Assembly: GCF_016908115.1 (NCBI RefSeq)
Contig: NZ_JAFBDH010000001.1
Location: 186,001-250,000, forward strand
From: Peptoniphilus gorbachii
GTDB lineage: Bacteria > Bacillota > Clostridia > Tissierellales > Peptoniphilaceae
Reading direction: 5' to 3'
DNA length: 64,000 nucleotides
Made by a program: the position numbers and the translations under genes
Shown: positions 52,392 through 60,473 of the stretch, one piece after another
How positions within the stretch are numbered: the stretch's first letter is position 1
Layout of the letters: every line of letters starts with the position of its first letter
The notes under the pieces: model-generated
Databases searched by the model: none
Told to the model about the DNA's origin: nothing
Seen by the model: the letters and a program-made list of their open reading frames with translations, nothing else

Positions 52392-53616
52392 TTGTCTTAC
52401 CTCCTAAAGATTTAAAATCACAAAAAAAGTTTTTGTAAGATTTTTCCACGCACTGACTATCATTTATTGTGATTGGACCATCTGCAAAAGTTGCTGCAAT
52501 AGAAGCAGCCATGGCTATTCTGTGGTCATTATAAGTATTAACTTTTGCAGACTTAAAATTTTTTACTCCCCTAAAGTAAAAGGAGTCTTCAAATAATTTT
52601 ACCTGAACTCCCAAATTTTCTAGCATGTCAATAGTGCTTTTTACCCTGTCGCTTTCCTTTAGTCTCAACCTTTCTATATTTATAACTTCTGTCTCTGTAT
52701 TTGAATGTGTTGCAACTATTGATAAAATTGGGACAGCATCAGGCATATTTTTTGCATCTAAAATTACTCTTTTCTTAGCATCATTTATTTTTTTTAGCTG
52801 AAACTCATCTTTAGAAATATTATAATACCCCAGGTCTTTTAAAAATTCTAAGGCTTTTTTATCTCCTTGAACTGAATTTTTATTAAGTCCCAGCACTTTT
52901 ACACCAGCTGCCAAAAAAAATAAAGCATTGCTCCAGTCTTTTTCAACAACATAATTTACCGGAGAAAATTTTCCCTTACAAGTATAAAAATTTTCATTTT
53001 CTATAACCTCTACTCCAAAATTTTTCATGACATCAATAGTCATGTCAATATAGGGTTTTGATTCCGTTTCATTTGTTAGCCTTATATTAAAATCTTCCTG
53101 ACAGTATCCTGATGCAAGCATAAGACCAGAAATAAATTGAGAGCTTATATTTCCTGGAAGAGTAAAACTAAAGTCCTTAAGCTTTCCACTTAAATAAATA
53201 AAGTCTCCGTCTTCTCTTATATCAACCCCATGCTTGGGAAATTCCTCGAAATAAACAGAATTAGTTCTCCCAATAAGACTACCCCTCCTTATAACTTTTG
53301 CATCAAGTCCAAGCGTGGCTATGACTGGTAGTAAAAACCTAAGAGTACTTCCACTTTCATAGACATCAAGAGTTACTGGTCCTTCAAATTTTTCTGCTGG
53401 ATTAATATAAAATTTATTCCCATTTCTTTTTACCTTAGTACCAAGACCTTTTATAACATTAAGAGATGATTCAATGTCTTTTGAGAGGTCATGTAACTCT
53501 ATTACAGACTCTCCCCCTGCTAAGGCTGCACAAAAAATTGCACGATGGGCATAGGATTTTGATGTAATTGCAGAAATTTCTCCAGATAATTTTTTGTTTT
53601 CAATAATTCTATTCAT
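52381..53616 (-). CDS. aroA: EPSP synthase (3-phosphoshikimate 1-carboxyvinyltransferase)
   Basis: 411 residues, two-lobed. KSYAHRAIFCAALA (about 19-32) binds shikimate phosphate. ESGSTLRFLLPVIATLG replaces the more usual NAGTxxRF..., with Glu-Ser in place of Asn-Ala, so this is a class II-like active site that may be less sensitive to glyphosate. RLRLKESDRVKS and NDHRIAMAASIAA are intact. Overlaps aroB by 8 bases. Confidence 0.95.
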   Translation of the reverse strand: MNRIIENKKLSGEISAITSKSYAHRAIFCAALAGGESVIELHDLSKDIESSLNVIKGLGTKVKRNGNKFYINPAEKFEGPVTLDVYESGSTLRFLLPVIATLGLDAKVIRRGSLIGRTNSVYFEEFPKHGVDIREDGDFIYLSGKLKDFSFTLPGNISSQFISGLMLASGYCQEDFNIRLTNETESKPYIDMTIDVMKNFGVEVIENENFYTCKGKFSPVNYVVEKDWSNALFFLAAGVKVLGLNKNSVQGDKKALEFLKDLGYYNISKDEFQLKKINDAKKRVILDAKNMPDAVPILSIVATHSNTETEVINIERLRLKESDRVKSTIDMLENLGVQVKLFEDSFYFRGVKNFKSAKVNTYNDHRIAMAASIAATFADGPITINDSQCVEKSYKNFFCDFKSLGGKTNVI

Positions 53617-54652
53617 TTTCCTTACCTAAATCAATTATTTTTTTTAACTCATCAAAAGTAATTTTTTTACTTATAACCTCGCCTATTTTTACTGGAAGAA
53701 TTACATTTATAAGATTTTTATTTATTTTTTTGTCGTGCTTTAAAATCCCTAAAATTTCTTCTGTCTCAAAGTCATAAGAAGTTGGAAGATTGTGATTTTT
53801 AAAAGCAGAAATTATTTCGCCGGAAAAATCTTCTTCCGCAAGACCCATCTTATAAGCTGCCCTTGCCATATAAATTAGTCCAATTCCAATACTTTCGCCG
53901 TGGTTTAATTTATATTTTGAAAGAGATTCTATGCCGTGACCAATAGTGTGACCAAGATTTAACTTTTGTCTCTTGCCCTTGTCCCTTTCATCATCTCTTA
54001 CAAAGTCCAGCTTAATATTTAAAGATTTGTAAATAATTTTTTCGTAGTCAAGTTTTTTTGCAGACTTTAAATAATCAAAAAATCCCCTATCCCTTAAGAC
54101 GGAATATTTAAAAATTTCTGCAAGTCCATTGTTAATATTTCTATCGTCAAGACTTTCCAAAAAGCTGTAATCAATGTGGACATATTTTGGAAAATAAAAG
54201 GCGCCAATTTGATTTTTTAAGTTCATAAAATTTATGCCATTTTTTCCGCCAACAGAAGAGTCAATCATAGAAAGAAGTGTCGTTGGCACAGAGATAAAAT
54301 CAATTCCCCTAAGATATGTTGCTGCAACAAAACCAGATATATCGCCAACAACACCGCCACCAAAGGCTATGATTATGTCGCCTCTGTTAAAATTTTTTTC
54401 CAATAAAAACTTATTTATATTTATATAATTTTCCATGGACTTGGATTTTTCGCCAGCAGGAAATTTATTAATAAAATAATTTAAGCCATCCATAAGTTTT
54501 TTTAATCTTTCACTGTAAATACCAAAGACATTTTCGTCAGTGATGACTAAAAATTTCCCGTCCTTATTTTGATATAAATAATCCCTTAACTTTTTATCAT
54601 TTTTATAGTCAATATCTATTGTATAATTATTTTCTTTAACTTGAATTTTCAT
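53609..54652 (-). CDS. aroB: 3-Dehydroquinate synthase
   Basis: 347 residues, NAD- and metal-dependent. Glycine-rich GGGVVGDISGFVAATYLRGI (about 98-117), SVGGKNGIN (about 132-140), metal-site Glu in NGLAEIFKYS, and LNLGHTIGHGIE (about 231-242) with metal-binding His are intact. First gene of the eight-gene operon. TAGGAG precedes its ATG. Confidence 0.96.
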   Translation of the reverse strand: MKIQVKENNYTIDIDYKNDKKLRDYLYQNKDGKFLVITDENVFGIYSERLKKLMDGLNYFINKFPAGEKSKSMENYININKFLLEKNFNRGDIIIAFGGGVVGDISGFVAATYLRGIDFISVPTTLLSMIDSSVGGKNGINFMNLKNQIGAFYFPKYVHIDYSFLESLDDRNINNGLAEIFKYSVLRDRGFFDYLKSAKKLDYEKIIYKSLNIKLDFVRDDERDKGKRQKLNLGHTIGHGIESLSKYKLNHGESIGIGLIYMARAAYKMGLAEEDFSGEIISAFKNHNLPTSYDFETEEILGILKHDKKINKNLINVILPVKIGEVISKKITFDELKKIIDLGKENE

Positions 54653-55001
54653 AAAACACTCCTATGCTTTCCTCTCTCTATAATAAAACAAAGATAGCTA
54701 TAAATAAAGAATCTTCTTATTTTTAAGCTAATATACTTTTTACTTTATCTAAATATCATTGAAAAGTTTTCCTCTTTATATTAAAATTTATTTGAGATAT
54801 TTATATGAGCTATTATTATAATTATTTGTTTAGACAGCTTTTAATTTTTTAATTGCCATTTTTTCTTGTTATACTAGGAAAAAATTGTTTTTATATTTTT
54901 AAAAATTCCTATAAGAAAAAGTATTATATTCTTAAATACCTCTACTTTTTATTTGATAGCTTAATTCTAATTAAGATTATTTATTTTTTAGGAGGGCAGT
55001 C
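54653..55001. other. 349-base divergent intergenic region between aroB and the secreted-protein gene
   Basis: Very AT-rich. On the plus strand an extended -10, TGTTATACT (54867-54875), could drive the gene at 55002 with a leader of about 120 bases. That leader holds CTTAAT-N4-ATTAAG (54960-54975) and AGGAGG before the ATG. On the minus strand TATAAT (54820-54815) could serve aroB, without a good -35. I see no riboswitch, T-box or tRNA here. Confidence 0.5.
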
Positions 55002-55610
55002 ATGAATTTATTTAAAAAATTCTTACTTTTAAGTTTATTACTTATTGTATCTCTAATACTGATATTTTCTAATTCAGATAAACTAAATATTCAAAAGGAA
55101 AATATAGATATTGAAACTTCTAAAAACAAAATATTAACCTATGATGAAATGTTCAATACTATGCTAGAAGATGGATTTAATGAAAGTGAGATATATTCTA
55201 TTCTCGGTGGAGATTTTTCAAACAACAATGAATCAGAATTAAAAGATTTTTCTTATACTACATTATCTAAAGTATTGAATGTAAGTCCAGACTATAAACC
55301 TACATTAAAATTTTACATTCAAGTTGATTCTCGTCAAGGTGCTTATTATATTAGTAAAATATTAAAGGTTGATATGAGTAGACAATCTAATTCAAAATCA
55401 AAAACTTTTGCAGGTAACATATACTATAACTTAGAAACTAACACAAAAATTTATTATTCGATTAGTGGAGACTTCTATAATAACGGTACAATTAGCACTT
55501 CTGGTGGAGGAGCTGTTGGTATTGGCGAAAGTGGTAAATTGTATTTTTCCCTAACAGGAGCATCTTCTCATTTTAAATATTTCTATGAAGAAGATTATGC
55601 TCACTATTAG
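55002..55610 (+). CDS. Uncharacterised small secreted protein
   Basis: 202 residues. A signal peptide or anchor (about 5-24, FLLLSLLLIVSLILIFSN) has no lipobox and no clear cleavage site. Residues 45-70 (LTYDEMFNTMLEDGFNESEI ... LGG) look like a short helical motif also seen in other secreted Firmicute proteins. The C-terminal domain (about 100-202) is beta-rich with many Tyr, Ser and Gly and aromatic-charged strands (TFAGNIYYNLETNTKIYYSI). I do not recognise the family. Strong ribosome site, plus-strand orientation against its neighbours, own promoter and terminator: a self-contained unit, possibly acquired. Confidence 0.6.
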   Translation: MNLFKKFLLLSLLLIVSLILIFSNSDKLNIQKENIDIETSKNKILTYDEMFNTMLEDGFNESEIYSILGGDFSNNNESELKDFSYTTLSKVLNVSPDYKPTLKFYIQVDSRQGAYYISKILKVDMSRQSNSKSKTFAGNIYYNLETNTKIYYSISGDFYNNGTISTSGGGAVGIGESGKLYFSLTGASSHFKYFYEEDYAHY

Positions 55611-55637
55611 TTAAAAATTAAAACTTAACATATTAAT

Positions 55638-55668
55638 AAAGAGTGGGGACACATGGCGTCCTCACTCT
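55638..55668 (+). terminator. Terminator shared by the secreted-protein gene and znuB
   Basis: AAAGAGTGGGGAC pairs with GTCCTCACTCTTT around a 7-base loop, followed on the plus strand by ATTTTTT. It also lies 1 base after the znuB stop, so it can act for both convergent units. Confidence 0.85.
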
Positions 55669-56460
55669 TTATTTTTTCTTTATTAAAAGTATAATCGTTA
55701 AAAATAAAACTCCAATTAATACAATTGCGCCGCCTGGTTTAAGTCCAATATAAAATGATGAAACAAGCCCCGTTATTGTAAAGATAAAGCCAAAAATTGA
55801 TGCAAGAATAGTGGTCTTTAAGTAGCCCAGCTTAAACTGCATGGCTGATGCCACTGGCACTACCATTAGTGATGAGATAATTAAAATCCCAACAGTTCTT
55901 GCAGAAACAGAAATTGTAACTGCAATTAGGATCATAAAAATTAAATTTACCCTATCAACATTTACTCCAGATAATCTCGCCGATGATTCATCAAAGGAAA
56001 TATACATGAGATCAGTAAAAAGATAGAAAAACAAAATAAATACCAAGACTGAAACTATTAAGATTAAATAAAAATCAAATTCTGGTATGGCAATTATAGA
56101 TCCAAAGAGATATTCTTCAAAGTTGGCACTTGTCTTTACAAAGCCAGAAAAAAGTGATGCAAGACCAATACCTGTGCTCATTAAAATTGCAGAGGAAATT
56201 TCTTGATAACCTGGGAATTTTGTCCTCACATATTCCAAAAATAATGAACCGAGAACACATAAGACTAAGGCTCCAAGAACTGGCGAAGTTGATGTTATTA
56301 GCCCCAGCATTACACCGGCAAGGGACACATGAGATAGGGCGTCTCCTATTACAGAAATCTTTTTATTGACAACCACAACACCCATGCAGGGGATGATTAT
56401 TGACAAGAAGGCTCCCACAATTAGCGCCTTAATCATGTATGAATATTGAAAGATTTCCAT
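55669..56460 (-). CDS. znuB: Zinc/manganese ABC transporter permease (ZnuB type)
   Basis: 263 residues with about eight membrane helices (ABC-3 family). VVVNKKISVIGDALSHVSLAGV near residues 25-46 is the conserved cytoplasmic coupling segment. It overlaps znuC by one base. The family takes zinc or manganese; the His-rich binding protein and Fur-type regulator of the locus favour zinc. Confidence 0.92.
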   Translation of the reverse strand: MEIFQYSYMIKALIVGAFLSIIIPCMGVVVVNKKISVIGDALSHVSLAGVMLGLITSTSPVLGALVLCVLGSLFLEYVRTKFPGYQEISSAILMSTGIGLASLFSGFVKTSANFEEYLFGSIIAIPEFDFYLILIVSVLVFILFFYLFTDLMYISFDESSARLSGVNVDRVNLIFMILIAVTISVSARTVGILIISSLMVVPVASAMQFKLGYLKTTILASIFGFIFTITGLVSSFYIGLKPGGAIVLIGVLFLTIILLIKKK

Positions 56461-57119
56461 TATTTCACTTCCCTAATTTTTTTATCTTTTATTTCAAAAA
56501 CCTTATTTACATTTTCACGAACCTCTTCAAGATTATGAGTAATCATTAAAATTGTAATATTGTGCTCTTTATTAATGTGGCTCAAAAGATGAAATAGTGA
56601 CTTCTTGGATTCTCTGTCCACACCAGTCATGGGTTCATCTAAAATTAAAAATTCTGGTGTAGCAACAAGGGTCTTAGCAATTAAAATTCTCTGTCTTTGT
56701 CCCCCAGATAATTCTGTATAAAGTCTATCCTTATATTTTCCCATGCCCACAAGATTTAATGCATTATCAATTTTTTCACTGTCATAGTTTTTTAATTTTC
56801 TAAATCCCTTATTCCTTGGATAAAGCGCAAGAGATAATAATTCTTTTACAGTTATTGGAAATTCTAAAGATGATGGAACCGATAATTGTGGCACATAGCC
56901 AATATCTTTTAATTTATTTTTTGTATAAAAAGAAACAGTGCCGGTAAGTGGTTTAAGTTGATTTAAAATCAGCTTAACTAAAGTCGACTTTCCGGCACCG
57001 TTAGAACCTATAAGGGCGATGTAGTCGCCCCTATAGACATCAAAATTTATATCATCTAAAACTAATTCATCACTGTATTTAAAGCTTAGATTTTTGATTT
57101 CTAACAATTTTTCCTTCAC
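56460..57119 (-). CDS. znuC: Zinc ABC transporter ATPase (ZnuC type)
   Basis: 219 residues. Walker A IGSNGAGKSTLVKL (about 35-48), Q-loop IGYVPQL, signature LSGGQRQR (about 140), Walker B FLILDEP, and switch His in MITHN are all intact. It overlaps znuA by one base and znuB by one base, so the three are tightly coupled. Confidence 0.93.
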   Translation of the reverse strand: MKEKLLEIKNLSFKYSDELVLDDINFDVYRGDYIALIGSNGAGKSTLVKLILNQLKPLTGTVSFYTKNKLKDIGYVPQLSVPSSLEFPITVKELLSLALYPRNKGFRKLKNYDSEKIDNALNLVGMGKYKDRLYTELSGGQRQRILIAKTLVATPEFLILDEPMTGVDRESKKSLFHLLSHINKEHNITILMITHNLEEVRENVNKVFEIKDKKIREVK

Positions 57120-58162
57120 TATTTTAAAGCACCTACTAAATTTTCTAAATTTTCTTCCATGATGCTAAAATATTCTTCCTTATTTTTTATTTGTTCTTCA
57201 CTTAATCCTTCAACTGGAGAAAGAACTTTAACTTCGCATCCTGTTTCTTCGGCAATAATTTTTGAAACCTTTGGATCAATTAATTCTTCTGTGAAAATAG
57301 TAGAAATTTTATTTTCTTTGATGTAATTTATTATTTCTGCCATTTTCTTAGCATCTGGTTCAGTTTCTGCATTTACACCTTTAATTCCAAGTTGAGTTAA
57401 ACCGTAATCTTTACATAGATAGCCATAAGCTTCGTGACTAACTACTATAGTCTTATTTGGAAGATCTCCTAATTTTTCCTTGTATTTTGCATCAAGTTCA
57501 TCTAACATTTTAGCATATTTTTCATAATTTGACTCGTAATAATCTGCATTTTCTTTGTCAAGTTCCACTAAAGCATTTTTTATATTTTCCATTTCAATTT
57601 TTGCATTCTTTGGTGAAATCCAAACATGGGGATCCATCCCTCCATGGTGGTGACCTTCATGTTCATGATCCTCTTCATGAGCTTCGTGGTTGTGATTGTT
57701 TTCAGCTGCTTCATGATTGTGATTTTCTTCAGCCCCTTCATGATCATGTTCTTCCTCTTCATGGTCATGACTGTGAGTAGATTTCATTAATTCCACACCT
57801 TCTGATGCTTCTAGAACTTTTAAATTTTTATTTGAAAGTGAATCAATAACTTTTTCTGTCCAGTCTTCAAGACCTGCACCATTGTAGATAAATAAATCTG
57901 CATTTTCTAATTTCTTAATGTCCTCTGTACCAGGTTCCCATCCATGAGGTTCTGTACCTTGAGGCATAATCATTTCAACATCAAGTTTATCTCCTGCAAT
58001 TTTTTTTGCAAAGTCATACATTGGATATACTGAAGCATAAACCTTTAGTCCTTCTTTATTTTCATCTTCTTTTGCAGCATTCTTTGTATCTGCTGCCTTA
58101 GAACAGCCTGAAAATAAAACTATTCCTACTAATAAAAATAATATTTTTTTAATATTTTTCAT
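57119..58162 (-). CDS. znuA: Zinc-binding lipoprotein (ZnuA/AdcA type)
   Basis: 347 residues. Lipobox LFSGC with Cys20, so it is anchored outside the membrane. The cluster A-I fold shows metal ligands in GTEPHGWEP (about 71), GGMDPHVWIS and VSHEAYGYLC, plus a late acidic ligand. A long His/Glu/Asp-rich loop (about 133-175) sits between the first two ligands, as in zinc-specific ZnuA proteins, and probably gathers zinc. AGGAGG precedes the ATG. First gene of znuACB and divergent from the regulator. Confidence 0.95.
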   Translation of the reverse strand: MKNIKKILFLLVGIVLFSGCSKAADTKNAAKEDENKEGLKVYASVYPMYDFAKKIAGDKLDVEMIMPQGTEPHGWEPGTEDIKKLENADLFIYNGAGLEDWTEKVIDSLSNKNLKVLEASEGVELMKSTHSHDHEEEEHDHEGAEENHNHEAAENNHNHEAHEEDHEHEGHHHGGMDPHVWISPKNAKIEMENIKNALVELDKENADYYESNYEKYAKMLDELDAKYKEKLGDLPNKTIVVSHEAYGYLCKDYGLTQLGIKGVNAETEPDAKKMAEIINYIKENKISTIFTEELIDPKVSKIIAEETGCEVKVLSPVEGLSEEQIKNKEEYFSIMEENLENLVGALK

Positions 58163-58189
58163 CTTTTCCTCCTAAACAATAATGATTTC

Positions 58190-58267
58190 TATTAATTATT
58201 ATAACAAAATTTTTTCATTTTTAAAGTAATTTTTTAAATTAAATAAATTTTGTTATAATAATTATAA
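58190..58267. promoter_or_regulatory. Divergent znuA/zur promoters within a 19-bp perfect inverted repeat, with Zur/PerR-type boxes
   Basis: AAATTTTGTTATAATAATT occurs at 58245-58263 and as its exact reverse complement at 58194-58212. Each copy contains an extended -10 TGTTATAAT pointing outward. Overlapping the right copy is TTATAATAATTATAA (58253-58267), a perfect 7-1-7 palindrome equal to the Bacillus PerR-box consensus. The left copy has TATTAATTATTATAA (58190-58204), 12 of 14 arm positions. A Fur-family protein bound here would block both promoters. Confidence 0.85.
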
Positions 58268-58287
58268 GATTGAAAGCAGGTGAATAT

Positions 58288-58704
58288 TTGAAAAATTTTG
58301 AAGATATACTAAAGAAAAATAATTTAAAGGTGACTAAGGGTAGACTTGCACTTTTAGATCTTTTATATAATTCTCATGTGCCAATGAACACAGAAGAAAT
58401 TTTTGAAGCTGTTGATAAAAAATCTCTTCCAAGCTTCACTTCCCTTTACAGAATGCTAAATGAGCTTACTGATAAAAATATTTTGAAGAAAAATTTGTAC
58501 CATAATGGACTTTATTATTTTGAATTTGCAAATATGGGACACAGGCACTATATTGTCTGTGACAATTGTGGCAAAATATCTGCTATAGAAAATTGTCCCA
58601 TTTCAGATTTTGAAAAAATTGCAGAAAAGGAAACTGGCTATACTGTTACAAACCATATTGTAGAACTTCGTGGCATATGCCCTGAATGTCAAAAAAATAA
58701 TTAA
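58288..58704 (+). CDS. Fur-family regulator, probably Zur
   Basis: 138 residues from the TTG at 58288, chosen because AGGTGA lies 5 bases before it and transcription should begin near 58266. The upstream TTG at 58270 has no ribosome site. Winged helix at 10-80 (TKGRLALLDLLYNS, SLPSFTSLYRMLNEL), metal-site region HRHYIVCDNCGKI (about 86-98) and CPEC near the end; the two CxxC pairs bind structural zinc. Divergent znuACB and shared operators make Zur the best guess; the box sequence equals a PerR box, so PerR remains possible. Confidence 0.85.
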   Translation: MKNFEDILKKNNLKVTKGRLALLDLLYNSHVPMNTEEIFEAVDKKSLPSFTSLYRMLNELTDKNILKKNLYHNGLYYFEFANMGHRHYIVCDNCGKISAIENCPISDFEKIAEKETGYTVTNHIVELRGICPECQKNN

Positions 58705-58799
58705 GTAACTTAAATTTCCCTCTCTATTTTAAAGTATAATTTTTAGATGTTTTAAAATAACTCTTATTATTTACTTACTAAAAATAATCCACATAATGG

Positions 58800-58854
58800 A
58801 ATGTGATTCACATTACAAAATATTTCTTTACTTTTTCTATATTAGAGTTATAAT
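58800..58854 (+). promoter_or_regulatory. Palindrome and promoter ahead of a candidate small RNA
   Basis: AATGTGATTCACATT (58800-58814) is a perfect 7-1-7 inverted repeat. It sits 12 bases before TTTACT (58827-58832), which has a 16-base spacer to TATAAT (58849-58854). Both flanking genes converge here, so this promoter serves neither. Confidence 0.6.
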
Positions 58855-58860
58855 ATATTT

Positions 58861-58952
58861 AGTAAAATAATAAATGATTATTTTACATCCTTTACTTATA
58901 TTTTGACAAATAAAAGAGACTTCTGTACACCCCGCAGAAGCCTCTTTTATTT
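58861..58952 (+). ncRNA. Candidate small RNA between convergent genes
   Basis: A transcript from the promoter at 58827-58854 would begin near 58861. It would end at a strong hairpin, AAAAGAGACTTCTG (58912-58925) with CAGAAGCCTCTTTT (58935-58948), followed by T, giving about 92 bases. Near its 5' end AAAATAAT/ATTATTTT can pair. The only reading frame is a 10-codon ATG at 58874 without a ribosome site. The hairpin also terminates the antiporter gene on the other strand. Confidence 0.4.
58908..58952 (-). terminator. Terminator of the antiporter gene (works on both strands)
   Basis: The 14-bp stem described for the small RNA (one mismatch) lies 19 bases after the antiporter stop, with TTTT and ATTTG following on the minus strand. 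Confidence 0.8.
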
Positions 58953-58970
58953 TTATATCCATTTTTAATT

Positions 58971-60269
58971 TTAAATTAAAGTTGTTACAAAACCACCAAT
59001 TATAATTAGCGGCACTCCAAAGAAACATATTTGAGGAATACAAGTATCCTTAATATGCTCATGTTGTCCGTCAACTGAAAGACCAGATGTAGGTCCAAGA
59101 GTTGTATCAGATGCTGGTGAACCTGCATCTCCACAAGCTGCCGCAACTGTTACAAGTAAAATAGTTGCTGGAATTGAATATCCAAGACTAGTTGCAATTG
59201 GAACATAAATTGCTGAAATTATAGGAACTGTACCAAAGGATGTTCCTATACCAAGTGTAATCATCAGTCCTAGAAGAATCATTACATAGGAAGCAACGAG
59301 TTTTGAACCACCTAAGAACTGAGTTGCTACTTGAACTAAATCGTCAACTGCTCCACATTGTTTAACTACTTCTGCATATCCTGCTGCCAATAGCATTACA
59401 AAGGCAATAAAACCCATCATCTTAATACCACCGTCAAGCATTTTTTGCAAGTCAGCCCACTTAACTACGCCAGTTACAACTACAAATATTAGTCCAACTA
59501 AGGCACCTAGTGGAAGTGATTCTGTTAGTATTTGAACAACAACAGTTATTACTCCTGACAAAAGAACAATTACATGTTTCTTCTCTAATTTTTCTGGTAC
59601 TTCAACAATTTTTCCTTCAACGCTTTTTGTATCATATTCCTTGTCTTTCATAAAGAATATTAAACCAGCACATAGACCTAAAAACATTATAAGAGCAACA
59701 ATCCAGTTAGTTCCTGTTACATCTTTATCTGTAATAGTAAGCCCTGATCTTGCAAAAGAATCAATTATCAAACCATGGAATATTGCACCATAACCTATAG
59801 GTAAGGCAATGTAAGGTGCTTTTAATCCAAAACCAAAGGAAACAGAAAGCATTTTCCTATTCATTTTCATTTTGTTAGTGATTGCAAGAAGTGGTGGTAT
59901 CAAAATTGGTATAAAGGCAATGTGAATTGGAATAACAGTTTCTGCTGCAATTGCAATTACTATTATTATTGCACACAATAAAATTTTATTGTCCTTAACA
60001 AGAGATCCAATTTTCTTAGCCATTATGGCTGCGGCACCAGTTTCTTCCATGCAATAAGCAAGTGAACCTAGAAGAATGTAACTTAAAGCTGTTTCAGCAT
60101 TTCCACCCATTCCTCCAATTAAAATCTTCATCGTCTCTGTAATATCTAATCCAGAGATAAGTCCAGCAGAAATTCCCGAAATCATAAGTGCAAAAAACAC
60201 AGGGACTTTTGCTAAACATAGGGCTGCCAGAATTATTACTGACAACACAACTGCATTTGTAAAAATCAT
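58971..60269 (-). CDS. Na+/H+ antiporter family protein (YuiF/COG2056 type)
   Basis: 432 residues with about eleven membrane helices and a central cytoplasmic loop (about 210-235), which splits two structural halves. SYILLGSLAYCMEETGAAAIMAKKI, ETVIPIHIAFIPILIPPLL and ACGDAGSPASDTTLGPTSGL (near 385) are conserved blocks of this family in the ion-transporter superfamily. Relatives include NhaC and YuiF, which may export amino acids or exchange sodium; the cargo cannot be read. Monocistronic. Confidence 0.82.
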   Translation of the reverse strand: MIFTNAVVLSVIILAALCLAKVPVFFALMISGISAGLISGLDITETMKILIGGMGGNAETALSYILLGSLAYCMEETGAAAIMAKKIGSLVKDNKILLCAIIIVIAIAAETVIPIHIAFIPILIPPLLAITNKMKMNRKMLSVSFGFGLKAPYIALPIGYGAIFHGLIIDSFARSGLTITDKDVTGTNWIVALIMFLGLCAGLIFFMKDKEYDTKSVEGKIVEVPEKLEKKHVIVLLSGVITVVVQILTESLPLGALVGLIFVVVTGVVKWADLQKMLDGGIKMMGFIAFVMLLAAGYAEVVKQCGAVDDLVQVATQFLGGSKLVASYVMILLGLMITLGIGTSFGTVPIISAIYVPIATSLGYSIPATILLVTVAAACGDAGSPASDTTLGPTSGLSVDGQHEHIKDTCIPQICFFGVPLIIIGGFVTTLI

Positions 60270-60333
60270 TTTTTCCTCTTTTCTTTTTTATTTTCCTTTT
60301 ACTTCTATATTATATTTTAATCTAAATTACATA

Positions 60334-60370
60334 TAAAAAAAAGACTTTTCTTTAATTAGAAAAATCTTTT
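60334..60370 (-). terminator. Terminator of ftsH
   Basis: On the minus strand AAAGATTTTTCT/AGAAAAGTCTTT (60369 to 60340) with a 6-base loop is followed by T. The rest of the 204-base gap 60270-60473 shows nothing else I can name. Confidence 0.7.
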
Positions 60371-60473
60371 CTATAATAAATATTAATTTAACTATAATTT
60401 AGGAATAAATTTCTAAATTATATAATCTGTAATTAACAAACTTTTGACTAATTTTAATTTAAATCTCTTAGTC

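Noticed and set aside
57529-57780. Overlapping frames across the znuA histidine-rich loop
   Set aside because: Produced by the repetitive His/Glu/Asp codons of znuA read in other frames.
57640-57780. DNA tandem repeat or CRISPR-like array
   Set aside because: The repetition is codon-level, encoding the histidine-rich loop of znuA; no equal-length repeats with unique spacers exist.
58270-58287. Earlier TTG start for the Fur-family regulator
   Set aside because: No ribosome site and only 4 bases from the predicted transcript start; AGGTGA marks the TTG at 58288.
58800-58814. CRP- or Rex-type operator
   Set aside because: TGTGA and TCACA are separated by one base, where those regulators need six; no matching protein is encoded here.
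58837-59043. 68-codon minus-strand frame after the antiporter
   Set aside because: Out of frame with and overlapping the antiporter's end, and it crosses the strong terminator at 58908-58952.
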